Of a DNA stretch of 64,000 nt, positions 18,936 through 27,213 are shown piece by piece. Location of the stretch: assembly GCF_003014595.1 (NCBI RefSeq), contig NZ_PYGK01000002.1, positions 579,555 to 643,554 on the forward strand. Direction: 5' to 3'. The notes beneath the pieces are model-generated. The model saw only the letters and a program-made list of their open reading frames with translations, did not search any database and was not told the DNA's origin. How positions within the stretch are numbered: the stretch's first letter is position 1; each line of letters opens with the position of its first letter. The translations under genes were made by a program, and so were the position numbers. The DNA comes from Chitinophaga ginsengisoli. GTDB lineage: Bacteria; Bacteroidota; Bacteroidia; Chitinophagales; Chitinophagaceae.

Positions 18936-20777
18936 ATGAAATCCTTATTGTTGCTATTTATTTGTCTGACCGGCTTAGGTGGTTTTGCCCAAACCAGGTT
19001 GTCCGATAGTCTACAATCAGCCATTGCCCTCCCCCATACCAGCGAGCATGATAAAGTAATGTTATTAAATCAGCTGGGAGAGTTTTACCGGGTCAATAAA
19101 GAATATACAAAGGCGATGGCTACCGCCCGGGAAAGTATAACGATTGCCTTACGTGCAAATAACCTGACCGATGCCTCTAAAGCTTATCTGCTACTTTTAA
19201 ATAGCAGGATCGGTGCCCAGGAACTGGCCCAGATAAGACAATTGAGTGATACGCTACTCTCAACAGCAAAGAAGGCCAATACCCCTATCTCCATGGCCTA
19301 TGCTTATTATGGACAGGCACTGCTGTTTAAAACACTTGAACATCCGGATGCCGTGATGAAATACTGCCAGATGGCCCTGGCGGCAATGGACAGGAACCAG
19401 GACCCTTATATCGCTGCCAAGATCTATTATCAGCTGTATGCCATTAATGCGAACTGGAACAATGGGGCAAAAGTGTATCAATATGCCAGCCTGGCGCTGG
19501 AGAATGCCTTAAAAACTACTGATTATACCCTCCTGAGCAATTGCTACAATGCGATGTCAACAGCTCATGAATATAAATACGAAGAGAATCATCAGCAGGC
19601 AGCGCTTGACAGCATCTTTTATTACCTGGATCAATCTGAGCAGCTCTATAGCCGTTACCCCGGACAACTAAACAATTATGCTTATGCAATAAGCTGCATC
19701 AATATCGCCAGTTATTACCAAAGATTCTTTTCCCCTACGGATAACCATGCACAGACACAAGGCATCCACTATGCAAACAAGGCTCGAACAGTACTGAAAG
19801 ATGCTCCCAATAGCCAGGAGGTAATAGCCAGCAGCCTGGGCATCTTGAGCGAATATGCCAAACGAGACGACAGGAATGAAGATGTGGAGCGCTATCTGCT
19901 GGAAGCCTATCATGTGATGCTGACGCAACAGCCTCCCTACTATTATACGATGATCAATGTGACAAAAGGATTGGCTGATTTCTATGAGAGCCGAAAAGAT
20001 TATCAGAATGCCCTCAAATTCCAGCAGCTCGTAAATGAATACAGCAGCAAAAGCTTTGACCAGCAAAAAGCATCAAAGGCTCAAAAGCTTGAAATAGAAT
20101 ATCAAACAGAAAAGGCCAATAACGAAGTACGCTTCCTGAAAGAGCGTGAGAAAAGCCAGCAGCAAAGAAACTTCTTATACACCTGTATTGCCATTGTCTC
20201 CGTATTATTTCTCCTGTTCCTCTTCCGCTCTTATCATTTCAGATTACGCTATTCCTTACAGCGTGAAAAACAACTGGAACTGGAAAAACAGGATTCCAAA
20301 CTGCAGTTGAAGCTGGAGAAAGAAGAACAGGCCAGACTAAGGGCAGAGCAGCAATTGATGGAGATACAACAGCAACAGCTGAAAAAAGAAGTAATGGCCA
20401 ATGTATTGCAACTGGAACATAAGAATCAGATGTTGTACAATCTGAAGGATAAGCTGGCCGGAGGAGATGAAGTGAACATGCAAAAGGTATTGAAGGAAGA
20501 AATGGTCCTGGATGATGACTTTGAACAAGCCAAACTACAGATCCAACAAGTACATGCCGACTTTTTTCAATTACTGAACGAGAAGGCACAGCGAAAACTT
20601 ACCTTGCTTGACCTGAAGCTATGCGCTTACCTCTATCTTCAGATGGATACACGACAGATTGCACAGCTGATGCATGTTGAGGCTAAAAGTGTCAGAATGA
20701 GCCGTTATAGGATCAAACAAAAACTAGGTCTGGAAAAAGAGCAGGACCTGAACGCTTTTTTGCAGGGTTTGAAGTAG
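18936..20777 (+). CDS. TPR sensor with C-terminal helix-turn-helix
   Basis: A 613-residue protein of a layout common in Bacteroidota. It has a signal peptide (1-18, ending GGFAQ), then TPR-like helical repeats over about residues 25-390, one transmembrane helix near 412-432 (FLYTCIAIVSVLFLLFLFRS), a coiled coil rich in Glu/Gln/Lys over about 435-500, and a C-terminal winged or LuxR-like helix-turn-helix (LTLLDLKLCAYLYLQMDTRQ, then IAQLMHVEAKSVRMSRYRIK). The N-terminal half would sit in the periplasm and the C-terminus would bind DNA from the membrane. Target genes are not evident. It is divergent from the DUF3592-like gene. Confidence 0.88.
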   Translation: MKSLLLLFICLTGLGGFAQTRLSDSLQSAIALPHTSEHDKVMLLNQLGEFYRVNKEYTKAMATARESITIALRANNLTDASKAYLLLLNSRIGAQELAQIRQLSDTLLSTAKKANTPISMAYAYYGQALLFKTLEHPDAVMKYCQMALAAMDRNQDPYIAAKIYYQLYAINANWNNGAKVYQYASLALENALKTTDYTLLSNCYNAMSTAHEYKYEENHQQAALDSIFYYLDQSEQLYSRYPGQLNNYAYAISCINIASYYQRFFSPTDNHAQTQGIHYANKARTVLKDAPNSQEVIASSLGILSEYAKRDDRNEDVERYLLEAYHVMLTQQPPYYYTMINVTKGLADFYESRKDYQNALKFQQLVNEYSSKSFDQQKASKAQKLEIEYQTEKANNEVRFLKEREKSQQQRNFLYTCIAIVSVLFLLFLFRSYHFRLRYSLQREKQLELEKQDSKLQLKLEKEEQARLRAEQQLMEIQQQQLKKEVMANVLQLEHKNQMLYNLKDKLAGGDEVNMQKVLKEEMVLDDDFEQAKLQIQQVHADFFQLLNEKAQRKLTLLDLKLCAYLYLQMDTRQIAQLMHVEAKSVRMSRYRIKQKLGLEKEQDLNAFLQGLK

Positions 20778-20789
20778 GATACCCTGTTA

Positions 20790-21755
20790 TCAATGACTGA
20801 AGCGGGCTTTGTATTCCGTCGGACTTAAGCCTGCCACCTTTTTAAAGACCGTCCGGAAAGCTTTTATGTCAACATAGCCTACCGAATACATTACCTGATT
20901 TATATTTTTACGACCGGCCTCCAGTTCCCTTTTTGCCGCTTCTATCTTTACCTGCTGAATATAATCAACCGGAGGTATCTGGGTAGCCTTTTTGAACCTC
21001 CTTGAAAAGTTTACCCGGTCCATATGACATTGGGCAGCAAGCAGGTCTACTGTTATTTTCTCTTCTATATTCGATTCTATAAATTCCTGAATATGTCTGA
21101 TCGTATCATCCGTATGGCTTTTAAGCCCGTTAAAGATGCTAAACGGCGCCTGCGACTGTCTCTCGATATCAAGCTGTAATACCTTCGAGCAATAAAGCGC
21201 AGTTTCACGTCCATTGTATTTTTCAACGAGGTACAGCCATAAGTTAAAGGCTGACATCCCACCACCAGCAGTATAGATCCCTTTATGATCTGTAATAATC
21301 TTATCAGTTGCCAGTTTCAGATTTGGGAACATACGCTTAAAAGCCGCCTCCGCTTTCCAATGCGTCGAACAGATTTTATCGTCCAGCAACCCGCTTGATG
21401 CAAGCAGAAAGGCGCCGGTACAAAGGCTGGCTACCTCTGCGCCACACTTATATTGATCAACCACCCATGCCAGGGCATTGGCGTATTTCCCTGCCGCATT
21501 TTCCTCTGGTTCAAATGCCGGGATAATAATACAATCTGTTTTTTCAACCTCGCTGACACTTTTTAACGAGTTAAGCGAAAAAAAAGAATTCAGCATCGGT
21601 TGTCCGAATTCATCTCCCACCAATTGGATCTCGTAATAAGGCGCCTCTCCCTTCTTATGTAAAAACTGGTTGGCTTTTTCAAAAACCTCGATAGCACCAA
21701 ACAATGAAGTTGGCTTCAGCTTTCCTCCGGTCAGCAAAAAACTGATTTGTTTCAT
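20790..21755 (-). CDS. GlxA-family AraC regulator (DJ-1/PfpI plus HTH)
   Basis: I place the start at 21755 (MKQISFLLTGG), giving 321 residues. Residues about 1-190 form a DJ-1/PfpI amidase-like domain with the nucleophile-elbow cysteine in SLCTGAFLLASSGLLD. Residues about 220-320 form the AraC double helix-turn-helix, with IEAAKRELEAGRKNINQVMY and VGYVDIKAFRTVFKKVAGLS. Such regulators sense a small molecule in the N-terminal domain and activate neighbouring genes. The divergent RibD-like reductase gene 130 bp away is the obvious candidate target. Confidence 0.92.
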   Translation of the reverse strand: MKQISFLLTGGKLKPTSLFGAIEVFEKANQFLHKKGEAPYYEIQLVGDEFGQPMLNSFFSLNSLKSVSEVEKTDCIIIPAFEPEENAAGKYANALAWVVDQYKCGAEVASLCTGAFLLASSGLLDDKICSTHWKAEAAFKRMFPNLKLATDKIITDHKGIYTAGGGMSAFNLWLYLVEKYNGRETALYCSKVLQLDIERQSQAPFSIFNGLKSHTDDTIRHIQEFIESNIEEKITVDLLAAQCHMDRVNFSRRFKKATQIPPVDYIQQVKIEAAKRELEAGRKNINQVMYSVGYVDIKAFRTVFKKVAGLSPTEYKARFSH

Positions 21756-21817
21756 GTATCGAAGATACACCCACTCATTTGCACAAACAACCCCTTAAGT
21801 TGCTATATATACACCCC

Positions 21818-21846
21818 TTTACCACCCTTACCCGACAATACCTTTG
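21818..21846 (+). promoter_or_regulatory. Bacteroidota promoter for the RibD-like gene
   Basis: TACCTTTG (21839-21846) fits the -7 box TAnnTTTG, with TTTA (21818-21821) as a poorer -33 box 17 bp upstream. It lies 39 bp before the start codon at 21886, within the intergenic gap shared with the divergent regulator. Confidence 0.5.
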
Positions 21847-21885
21847 CAGCAAATACACATCTATCATCTTCTAAAAGACAAACAA

Positions 21886-22455
21886 ATGGGAAAGATAACC
21901 TGCCTGATCAACACCACTGCCGACGGCTTTGTGGACAGCCATTATGTAATCGCAGATGCCGAGTTCCATGAGTATGTACATGGCCTGCTAAAGAACACAG
22001 AAACCCTCGCCTTTGGTAAAAACACCTTTGAACTATTCCAGGGCATCTGGCCTCCCATACTCGAAAAGGAAGGCCAGCCAGACTCACAGGTGAAAATGGC
22101 AAAGGCGCTCCATGAGATCAATAAAATCGCATTCTCCGACACCCTGCAACAAACAACCTGGCATAATTCCAGTATTGAAACACTCGACAGCGAAAAGATT
22201 GACAATTTTCGGCATGCAGACCGAAAAGATCTGCTCACCATCGGAAGCCCTGGTATAGTAAGTGCTTTGACCAGCTTACAATTGGTGGATGAATATCATT
22301 TCCCTATTCAGCCGGCTATTGCAGGACATGGGCAATCACGCCTGTTCGACCGGATAAAACTGGAAAACAAACAGCCTTTGAAATTTATCAAGGCCACACC
22401 ATTGAAATCAGGGGTTGTTATTATTCACTACCAGGTTGTAAGACCGAATAATTAA
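21886..22455 (+). CDS. RibD C-terminal/dihydrofolate reductase-like protein
   Basis: I choose the ATG at 21886 (MGKITCLINTTADGFVD), 189 residues; the earlier ATG at 21844 overlaps the promoter box. The family is the bacterial dihydrofolate-reductase-like/RibD C-terminal group: NTTADGF near the N-terminus, LAFGKNTFELF in the nucleotide region, and LLTIGSPGIVSALTSLQLVDE with the Gly-rich turn near residue 118. The expected reaction is an NADPH-linked reduction, substrate unknown. It is divergent from the GlxA-type regulator, which probably controls it. Confidence 0.88.
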   Translation: MGKITCLINTTADGFVDSHYVIADAEFHEYVHGLLKNTETLAFGKNTFELFQGIWPPILEKEGQPDSQVKMAKALHEINKIAFSDTLQQTTWHNSSIETLDSEKIDNFRHADRKDLLTIGSPGIVSALTSLQLVDEYHFPIQPAIAGHGQSRLFDRIKLENKQPLKFIKATPLKSGVVIIHYQVVRPNN

Positions 22456-22680
22456 ATGCGGTCCGGAAAATGGGCATCTACTAACCACCATCAGGCCTAT
22501 ACTATTGGACAAATAGGGTTACCGAGAAAGGAATTAGTTAAAGAAGGAATGAAATATTTCAGTTAAGTGTTAGTTGTTAGACGCTGTAAGAAGAAATTTT
22601 GCATCTTTGATAAAATCACTGCATAAAAATGTCCCCATCTGAGATGTTGAATCGTTATTCAGGTATAAAAACATTAACAC

Positions 22681-23022
22681 ATGAAAGACTTCTTACTGAT
22701 TTACAGGGCAGATTATGGCGTCGTTGCTAACGCATCACCAGAAGAAATGCAGGTTCGTACCCAGGGCTGGATGGACTGGATTGCCGGCATTGCTGCACAA
22801 AATAAGTTGACTGACCGCGGCAACAGGCTGATGCCGCAGGCAACAGTCCTGAAAAACGAGGACATTGTTACAGACGGGCCGTTCGCTGAAATCAAGGAGT
22901 CCATTATGGGCTATTCCATCATAAAGGCAACTTCTATGGAAGAGGCAGCCGCACTCTCCAAAGGATGTCCGATTTTCAAGGTGGGAGGCACCGTAGAGGT
23001 ACGGGAAATTAATGCTTTATAA
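22681..23022 (+). CDS. YCII/DGPF domain protein
   Basis: A 113-residue protein of the YCII family, DGPF branch: the signature DGPF is at residues 65-68 in EDIVTDGPFAEIKE. It begins MKDFLLIYRADYG. The stop codon TAA overlaps the start ATG of the sigma factor gene (TAATG), so the two are translationally coupled. In many bacteria genes of this kind sit next to an ECF42 sigma factor, as here. The role is not known in detail; a metabolic sensor or small enzyme is suggested in general for YCII proteins. Confidence 0.92.
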   Translation: MKDFLLIYRADYGVVANASPEEMQVRTQGWMDWIAGIAAQNKLTDRGNRLMPQATVLKNEDIVTDGPFAEIKESIMGYSIIKATSMEEAAALSKGCPIFKVGGTVEVREINAL

Positions 23023-24257
23023 TGGAACTCCTGCCCCATTTATTCCGGACAGAGTACAGCAAAATCGTTGCTGTACTCTGCCATTCCTATGGTCTTGACC
23101 ACATCGAGATTGCAGAAGATATTGCCAGTGAGACTTTTCTCAAAGCTGCGGAGGTATGGAGCAGTAAAGGAGTACCGCCCAATCCAACAGCCTGGTTATA
23201 TACAGTAGCGAAAAATCAAACGAAGGATTATTTCAGGCATAAAGCTATTGTCGATAGTAAGGTAAAAGGTATGCTGGAAAGTGCAAGCCCTCAAACAGAA
23301 GCAGCCATTGAATTCACTGATGGATTAATTGCAGATAGTCAGCTGGCGATGATCTTTGCAATTTGCCATCCCGACAACGCGCCGCAGTCGCAGGTCTGTC
23401 TTGCCCTTCAGATACTCTGCGGTTTTAGTGTTGAAGAAATTGCCGGCACGTTCCTCACCAATACAGAGACAATCAAAAAACGCTTACACAGGGCAAGGAC
23501 CACACTCCGCAATCATCAATTTCAGATCCCGACGCTTACTGAAACAGCGATACAATCCAGGTTGGACACTGTTTTAAAGACCATCTATCTGCTCTTTAAT
23601 GAAGGCTATTTTTCCCGTACGGGTGATCAGGCCATCCGTAAAGACTTGTGTTCAGAAGCGATACGGCTGACTGTTCTACTGGCAGCACATCCGCTTACTA
23701 ATACACCACAGGTCAATGCATTACTTGCACTACTTTATTTTCAAAGCTCCCGCCTTGATGCAAGAGTGGATGATCATGGTGAAGCGATCCTCTTTGAGCA
23801 CCAGGACAGAACACGCTGGGATCAGGCACTTATTGATAAAGGGAATCATTTCCTGATAACAGCCTGCCAGGGAAACCAACTTTCAAAATATCATCTCGAA
23901 GCAGCCATTGCTTACTGGCATGTTACGCCAACCGATACTAATAAGTGGCAACATATCCTTTCCCTATACGACCAGTTGCTGCTGATTGATCATTCACCGA
24001 TGGTGGCGCTCAACCGGGCTTTCGTGGTAGCCCAGATCCGGGGCCATGACAAAGCTATCCAGGAAGTGGAACAACTGGAGTTGCAGCATAATAGCTTTTA
24101 TCATTCTCTCCTTGGGTATTTGTACGCTGGGACGAATATAACTGTCGCCATCAGCCACTACAATATGGCGATAGCATTGTGTAAATCCAGTGTAGAAAAG
24201 CAGACGCTTGCCAAAGAAATAAAGCTATTGCAGGATAAACTGGCAGGTTCGTTTTAA
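23022..24257 (+). CDS. ECF42-type RNA polymerase sigma factor with C-terminal TPR extension
   Basis: A 411-residue protein. Region 2 spans about residues 8-73 (EIAEDIASETFLKAAEVW, PTAWLYTVAKNQTKDYFRHK) and region 4 about 125-165 (CGFSVEEIAGTFLTNTETIK, KRLHRARTTLR). The C-terminal 240 residues are helical, contain LFNEGYF and LLALLYFQSSRLDAR, and match the extension typical of ECF42 (SigJ-like in older annotations). There is no anti-sigma factor gene. ECF42 proteins are thought to be controlled through this extension. It overlaps the DGPF gene at the stop/start codon. Confidence 0.93.
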   Translation: MELLPHLFRTEYSKIVAVLCHSYGLDHIEIAEDIASETFLKAAEVWSSKGVPPNPTAWLYTVAKNQTKDYFRHKAIVDSKVKGMLESASPQTEAAIEFTDGLIADSQLAMIFAICHPDNAPQSQVCLALQILCGFSVEEIAGTFLTNTETIKKRLHRARTTLRNHQFQIPTLTETAIQSRLDTVLKTIYLLFNEGYFSRTGDQAIRKDLCSEAIRLTVLLAAHPLTNTPQVNALLALLYFQSSRLDARVDDHGEAILFEHQDRTRWDQALIDKGNHFLITACQGNQLSKYHLEAAIAYWHVTPTDTNKWQHILSLYDQLLLIDHSPMVALNRAFVVAQIRGHDKAIQEVEQLELQHNSFYHSLLGYLYAGTNITVAISHYNMAIALCKSSVEKQTLAKEIKLLQDKLAGSF

Positions 24258-24425
24258 TGAATCAGCACAACCCAATACTACTGTGCCTCAAAGAAAGTCA
24301 TTCCTAAGGGCTGTTTGAGACTAATGCACCCTGAGCCGTCCAGACAAGTAAATTGAGCCATTAAAGAAAGCGTCCATCCGCTACAAAACCTCAATTTTGT
24401 ATCATTAATCAACAAACTAGCAGCG

Positions 24426-25397
24426 ATGACAACAATAACAAAGATGAGCCTGGGCACAAACGGACCACTCGTATCTAAAATCGGATTAGGCTGTATGCGG
24501 ATGTCGCCTGTGTGGGGAAGCGTGGCAAATGACGAAAATGAAAGTATTGCCACTATTCAGGAGGCATTGGACCGCGGTATAAACTTCCTGAATACAGGAG
24601 ATTTCTACGGCGCAGGCCACAATGAAATGCTCGTCGGTAGAGCCATCAAAGGCAGAAGGGACCAGGCCTTCATTAGTGTCAAATTTGGCGCGATCTTCTA
24701 TGGCAGCCAATGGCTTGGTCTGGACCTGCGCCCGATAGCTATTAAGAACTTCATCAACTATTCTCTCGTACGTCTGGGTATAGATACGATCGATCTTTAT
24801 CAACCCTGCAGACTTGACAATAGCGTTCCGGTAGAAGATATCATTGGTACTATTGCCGACCTGATCAAAGAAGGCAAGGTGCGCCATCTGGGCGTTTCTG
24901 AAATAACGGCAGATCAACTGCGCAAGGTGCATAGCATTCACCCGGTAACAGCATTGGAAATAGGCTATTCATTGGCAGATCGCCAGATAGAAAGCGACCT
25001 GCTTCCTGCGGCTAAAGAACTGGGTATAGGTGTTGTAGCATTTGCCAATACGGCCGAAGGCCTGCTCACCGGCGATATGAAGGCTCCTCTTCCGGCTAAT
25101 GCCTATCAAAATCACTTTCCACGTTTCCAGGGAGATAACCTGGTAAAGAACCTGGAAAAGGTCGAAGTATTAAAGCAAATGGCAAAGGAGAAAGGATGCA
25201 CACCTACACAATTGGCTATCGCCTGGGTGAATGCACAGGGGGATCATATCATGCCATTGGTAAGCATGAGCCGCCGGTCACGGTTGCCAGAAAATATACA
25301 GGCCATGGGTATTGCGTTCACGCCTGAGGAGCTGAATGCCCTGAACACACATTTTGCGCCAGGCGCAATACTGGGTGGTACATATCTGCAGCGATAG
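24426..25397 (+). CDS. Aldo/keto reductase
   Basis: A 323-residue aldo/keto reductase with an (alpha/beta)8 barrel that uses NADPH. The catalytic Asp and Tyr are in NTGDFYGAGHNEMLVGRA (residues about 56-73) and the Lys in ISVKFG near 83. The position of the usual catalytic His is Cys in DLYQPCRLDNSVPVED. The C-terminal nicotinamide-site region is partly altered (PLVSMSRRSRLPENI instead of the common PIPGT). A related AKR branch with YQPxRLD at this place exists, so this may be a natural subfamily. An AraC regulator gene starts 41 bp downstream on the same strand. Confidence 0.9.
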   Translation: MTTITKMSLGTNGPLVSKIGLGCMRMSPVWGSVANDENESIATIQEALDRGINFLNTGDFYGAGHNEMLVGRAIKGRRDQAFISVKFGAIFYGSQWLGLDLRPIAIKNFINYSLVRLGIDTIDLYQPCRLDNSVPVEDIIGTIADLIKEGKVRHLGVSEITADQLRKVHSIHPVTALEIGYSLADRQIESDLLPAAKELGIGVVAFANTAEGLLTGDMKAPLPANAYQNHFPRFQGDNLVKNLEKVEVLKQMAKEKGCTPTQLAIAWVNAQGDHIMPLVSMSRRSRLPENIQAMGIAFTPEELNALNTHFAPGAILGGTYLQR

Positions 25398-25426
25398 CAG
25401 GTTACCAATAAGCGCCGCCTCTTTTA

Positions 25427-25434
25427 TATCTTTG
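25427..25434 (+). promoter_or_regulatory. Possible -7 box directly before a start codon
   Basis: TATCTTTG fits TAnnTTTG and ends only 4 bp before the ATG at 25439. If it is active the mRNA would be leaderless. No good -33 TTTG box is seen upstream. Confidence 0.4.
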
Positions 25435-25438
25435 CACA

Positions 25439-26251
25439 ATGACAAATCCAACTGAAATACTCCCCGGTGTCATCTTCTATTCTTATCTCGCAACGAAGAG
25501 AAAGGAAAAAGTAGCCTTCCTTGAGCATAATACTTTGGTGTTGCAGGTCTCAGGCCGTTTTACAATGGAAACTGCTAACCAGAAGGTCTCAATGGAACGC
25601 GGCCAGATGCTGCTGATACAAAAAAATCTATTGGGAGAGATCACCAAGACTCCTTTAGAGGGTGAGGATTATCAAACCATTGTCATTCGCCTGGAAGAAA
25701 ACTTACTCAGAAAGATCGCGCTGGAAGAGCAGATAGAGACCGGAGAAAAATACACAGGTTCTCCCATCATTCTCGTTCCCGGAAACGATTTCCTGTTAGC
25801 TTTCTTTCAATCCCTGCTACCCTATGTCCGGCATCCGGAAGACAAGGTAACGAAAGAAGTAGGTATGCTAAAAGTAAAAGAGGCGGTATATCTCCTCCTG
25901 AATACCATGCCCGAACTCACTAAATTCCTATTCGATTTTTCAGAACCTTATAAGATTGATCTGGAGAAATTCATGCTCAGCAACTTTCATTACAATATTC
26001 CTGTTGAAAAATTTGCACAACTCACCGGAAGAAGCCTTGCAGGGTTCAAACGTGATTTCCAGAAAATATTCGGCATGGCGCCCCGGCAATGGCTATTGGA
26101 AAGGAGACTGGCGGAAGCCCGCCATCTCATAGAAAAAAAGAACAAAAAACCATCTGCCATTTATCTTGATCTGGGCTTTGAAAGCCTCTCCCATTTCTCG
26201 CACACTTTTAAGAAGAAATTCGGTAAGGCGCCTACGGAATGGCTGGCTTAA
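25439..26251 (+). CDS. AraC family transcriptional regulator
   Basis: A 270-residue regulator. Residues 1-150 form a cupin-like sensing domain (LQVSGRFTMETANQKVSMER). Residues about 170-270 carry the AraC double helix-turn-helix: EKFAQLTGRSLAGFKRDFQK and DLGFESLSHFSHTFKKKFGK. The start codon follows a promoter-like box by 4 bp. It lies 41 bp downstream of the aldo/keto reductase gene, which it may regulate, and converges with the AraC gene at 26.3 kb with a 6-bp gap. Confidence 0.92.
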   Translation: MTNPTEILPGVIFYSYLATKRKEKVAFLEHNTLVLQVSGRFTMETANQKVSMERGQMLLIQKNLLGEITKTPLEGEDYQTIVIRLEENLLRKIALEEQIETGEKYTGSPIILVPGNDFLLAFFQSLLPYVRHPEDKVTKEVGMLKVKEAVYLLLNTMPELTKFLFDFSEPYKIDLEKFMLSNFHYNIPVEKFAQLTGRSLAGFKRDFQKIFGMAPRQWLLERRLAEARHLIEKKNKKPSAIYLDLGFESLSHFSHTFKKKFGKAPTEWLA

Positions 26252-26257
26252 GGCGCC

Positions 26258-27130
26258 TCATGAAGGATGCTTAGCTAGAGCATTACTACTCGTTTTCCCT
26301 GATACATATTGCTTCCGGAACTTCGTCAGCGCTACCCCTTTCTGCTTTTTAAAATACTTATTCAGGTGACTTTCATCCGTAAACCCAAACTCAACCGCAA
26401 TTTCATTCACACGCATATCACTGAACTTTAACCGGTGTTCAATCAGCCGTAATTTATACTGCGTAATAAAATGCTGCAGCGTCTCTCCCGAACAACGCTG
26501 GAAGTACTGACCAATATAACTGGTCGAAACACCAAATGCCTTCCCGATCGCGGCAGCCTTTAACCTGGCAGGATCGAAGATATGCTCCTCGATGTAATGA
26601 ATAATCTCCAGCAATTTTTTATCGGTATTTTCTGAAGCTGCCGGTGGCCCCGCTTTTTCAATATTACGGGCAGCAATAACGATCAGGGCGTTAACGAAGT
26701 GTTTGATAATATCCTGCTGGTAAAGATCGGGATGTTCCAGTGTATGCAACAGTGACGTAGCAATGGATTGGACAAGTACATTGTCGTCAGGTGTTCTCAT
26801 GATGCACCCGGTAAAGTGACGGGCGTAATACAGAATGCATTCCATCTGGTTCATCTTTCCCCATTCGAATGCCCTGATGTAACTACTGCTAAAACGCACC
26901 ATCAGGAATTCCGTGGGTTGTTCAAGCTCAAAATGATGTACATCATCCGGGGTAAGCAGTATCACGCTACCCGGCTTGAATGCCGTGCGGTGCGAATCTA
27001 GTCCCAGGTGCCCCTGACCGCTTACCACAATACAGATCTGGAAGAAATTGTTCTGAAAATCTACCGGGGATACCGCTTCCATTTTTTGACGGACCACCTC
27101 AAGTGGTGTGTGCATCGTTAACCTTACCAT
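26258..27130 (-). CDS. AraC family transcriptional regulator, divergent from drug exporter
   Basis: I place the start at 27130 (MVRLTMHTPLEVV), 290 residues; an alternative ATG is at 27115, while the longest frame to 27256 would overlap the exporter gene. A cupin-like domain spans about residues 20-100 (GSVILLTPDDVHHFELEQP) and the AraC double HTH about 190-280, with VSTSYIGQYFQRCSGETLQH and FGFTDESHLNKYFKKQKG. It is divergent from the MFS exporter gene 83 bp away, the usual layout for a local regulator and its efflux pump. Confidence 0.9.
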   Translation of the reverse strand: MVRLTMHTPLEVVRQKMEAVSPVDFQNNFFQICIVVSGQGHLGLDSHRTAFKPGSVILLTPDDVHHFELEQPTEFLMVRFSSSYIRAFEWGKMNQMECILYYARHFTGCIMRTPDDNVLVQSIATSLLHTLEHPDLYQQDIIKHFVNALIVIAARNIEKAGPPAASENTDKKLLEIIHYIEEHIFDPARLKAAAIGKAFGVSTSYIGQYFQRCSGETLQHFITQYKLRLIEHRLKFSDMRVNEIAVEFGFTDESHLNKYFKKQKGVALTKFRKQYVSGKTSSNALAKHPS

Positions 27131-27135
27131 AGCAT

Positions 27136-27195
27136 AAAAGTACCTGTTTTTATAAAAGTTGTACTGATTTTTTGATAAGTACCGGTATACTTTAG
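27136..27195. promoter_or_regulatory. Candidate operator between AraC regulator and MFS exporter
   Basis: Three related sites AAAGTAC, AAGTTGTAC and AAGTACC (starting near 27137, 27156 and 27177) share the GTAC-type core, with the TAC about 21 and 18 bp apart. Direct repeats at about two helical turns are typical of AraC operators. The last one overlaps a possible -7 box of the exporter gene. Confidence 0.4.
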
Positions 27196-27213
27196 CGGTC
27201 TTAAAAAGATGAT

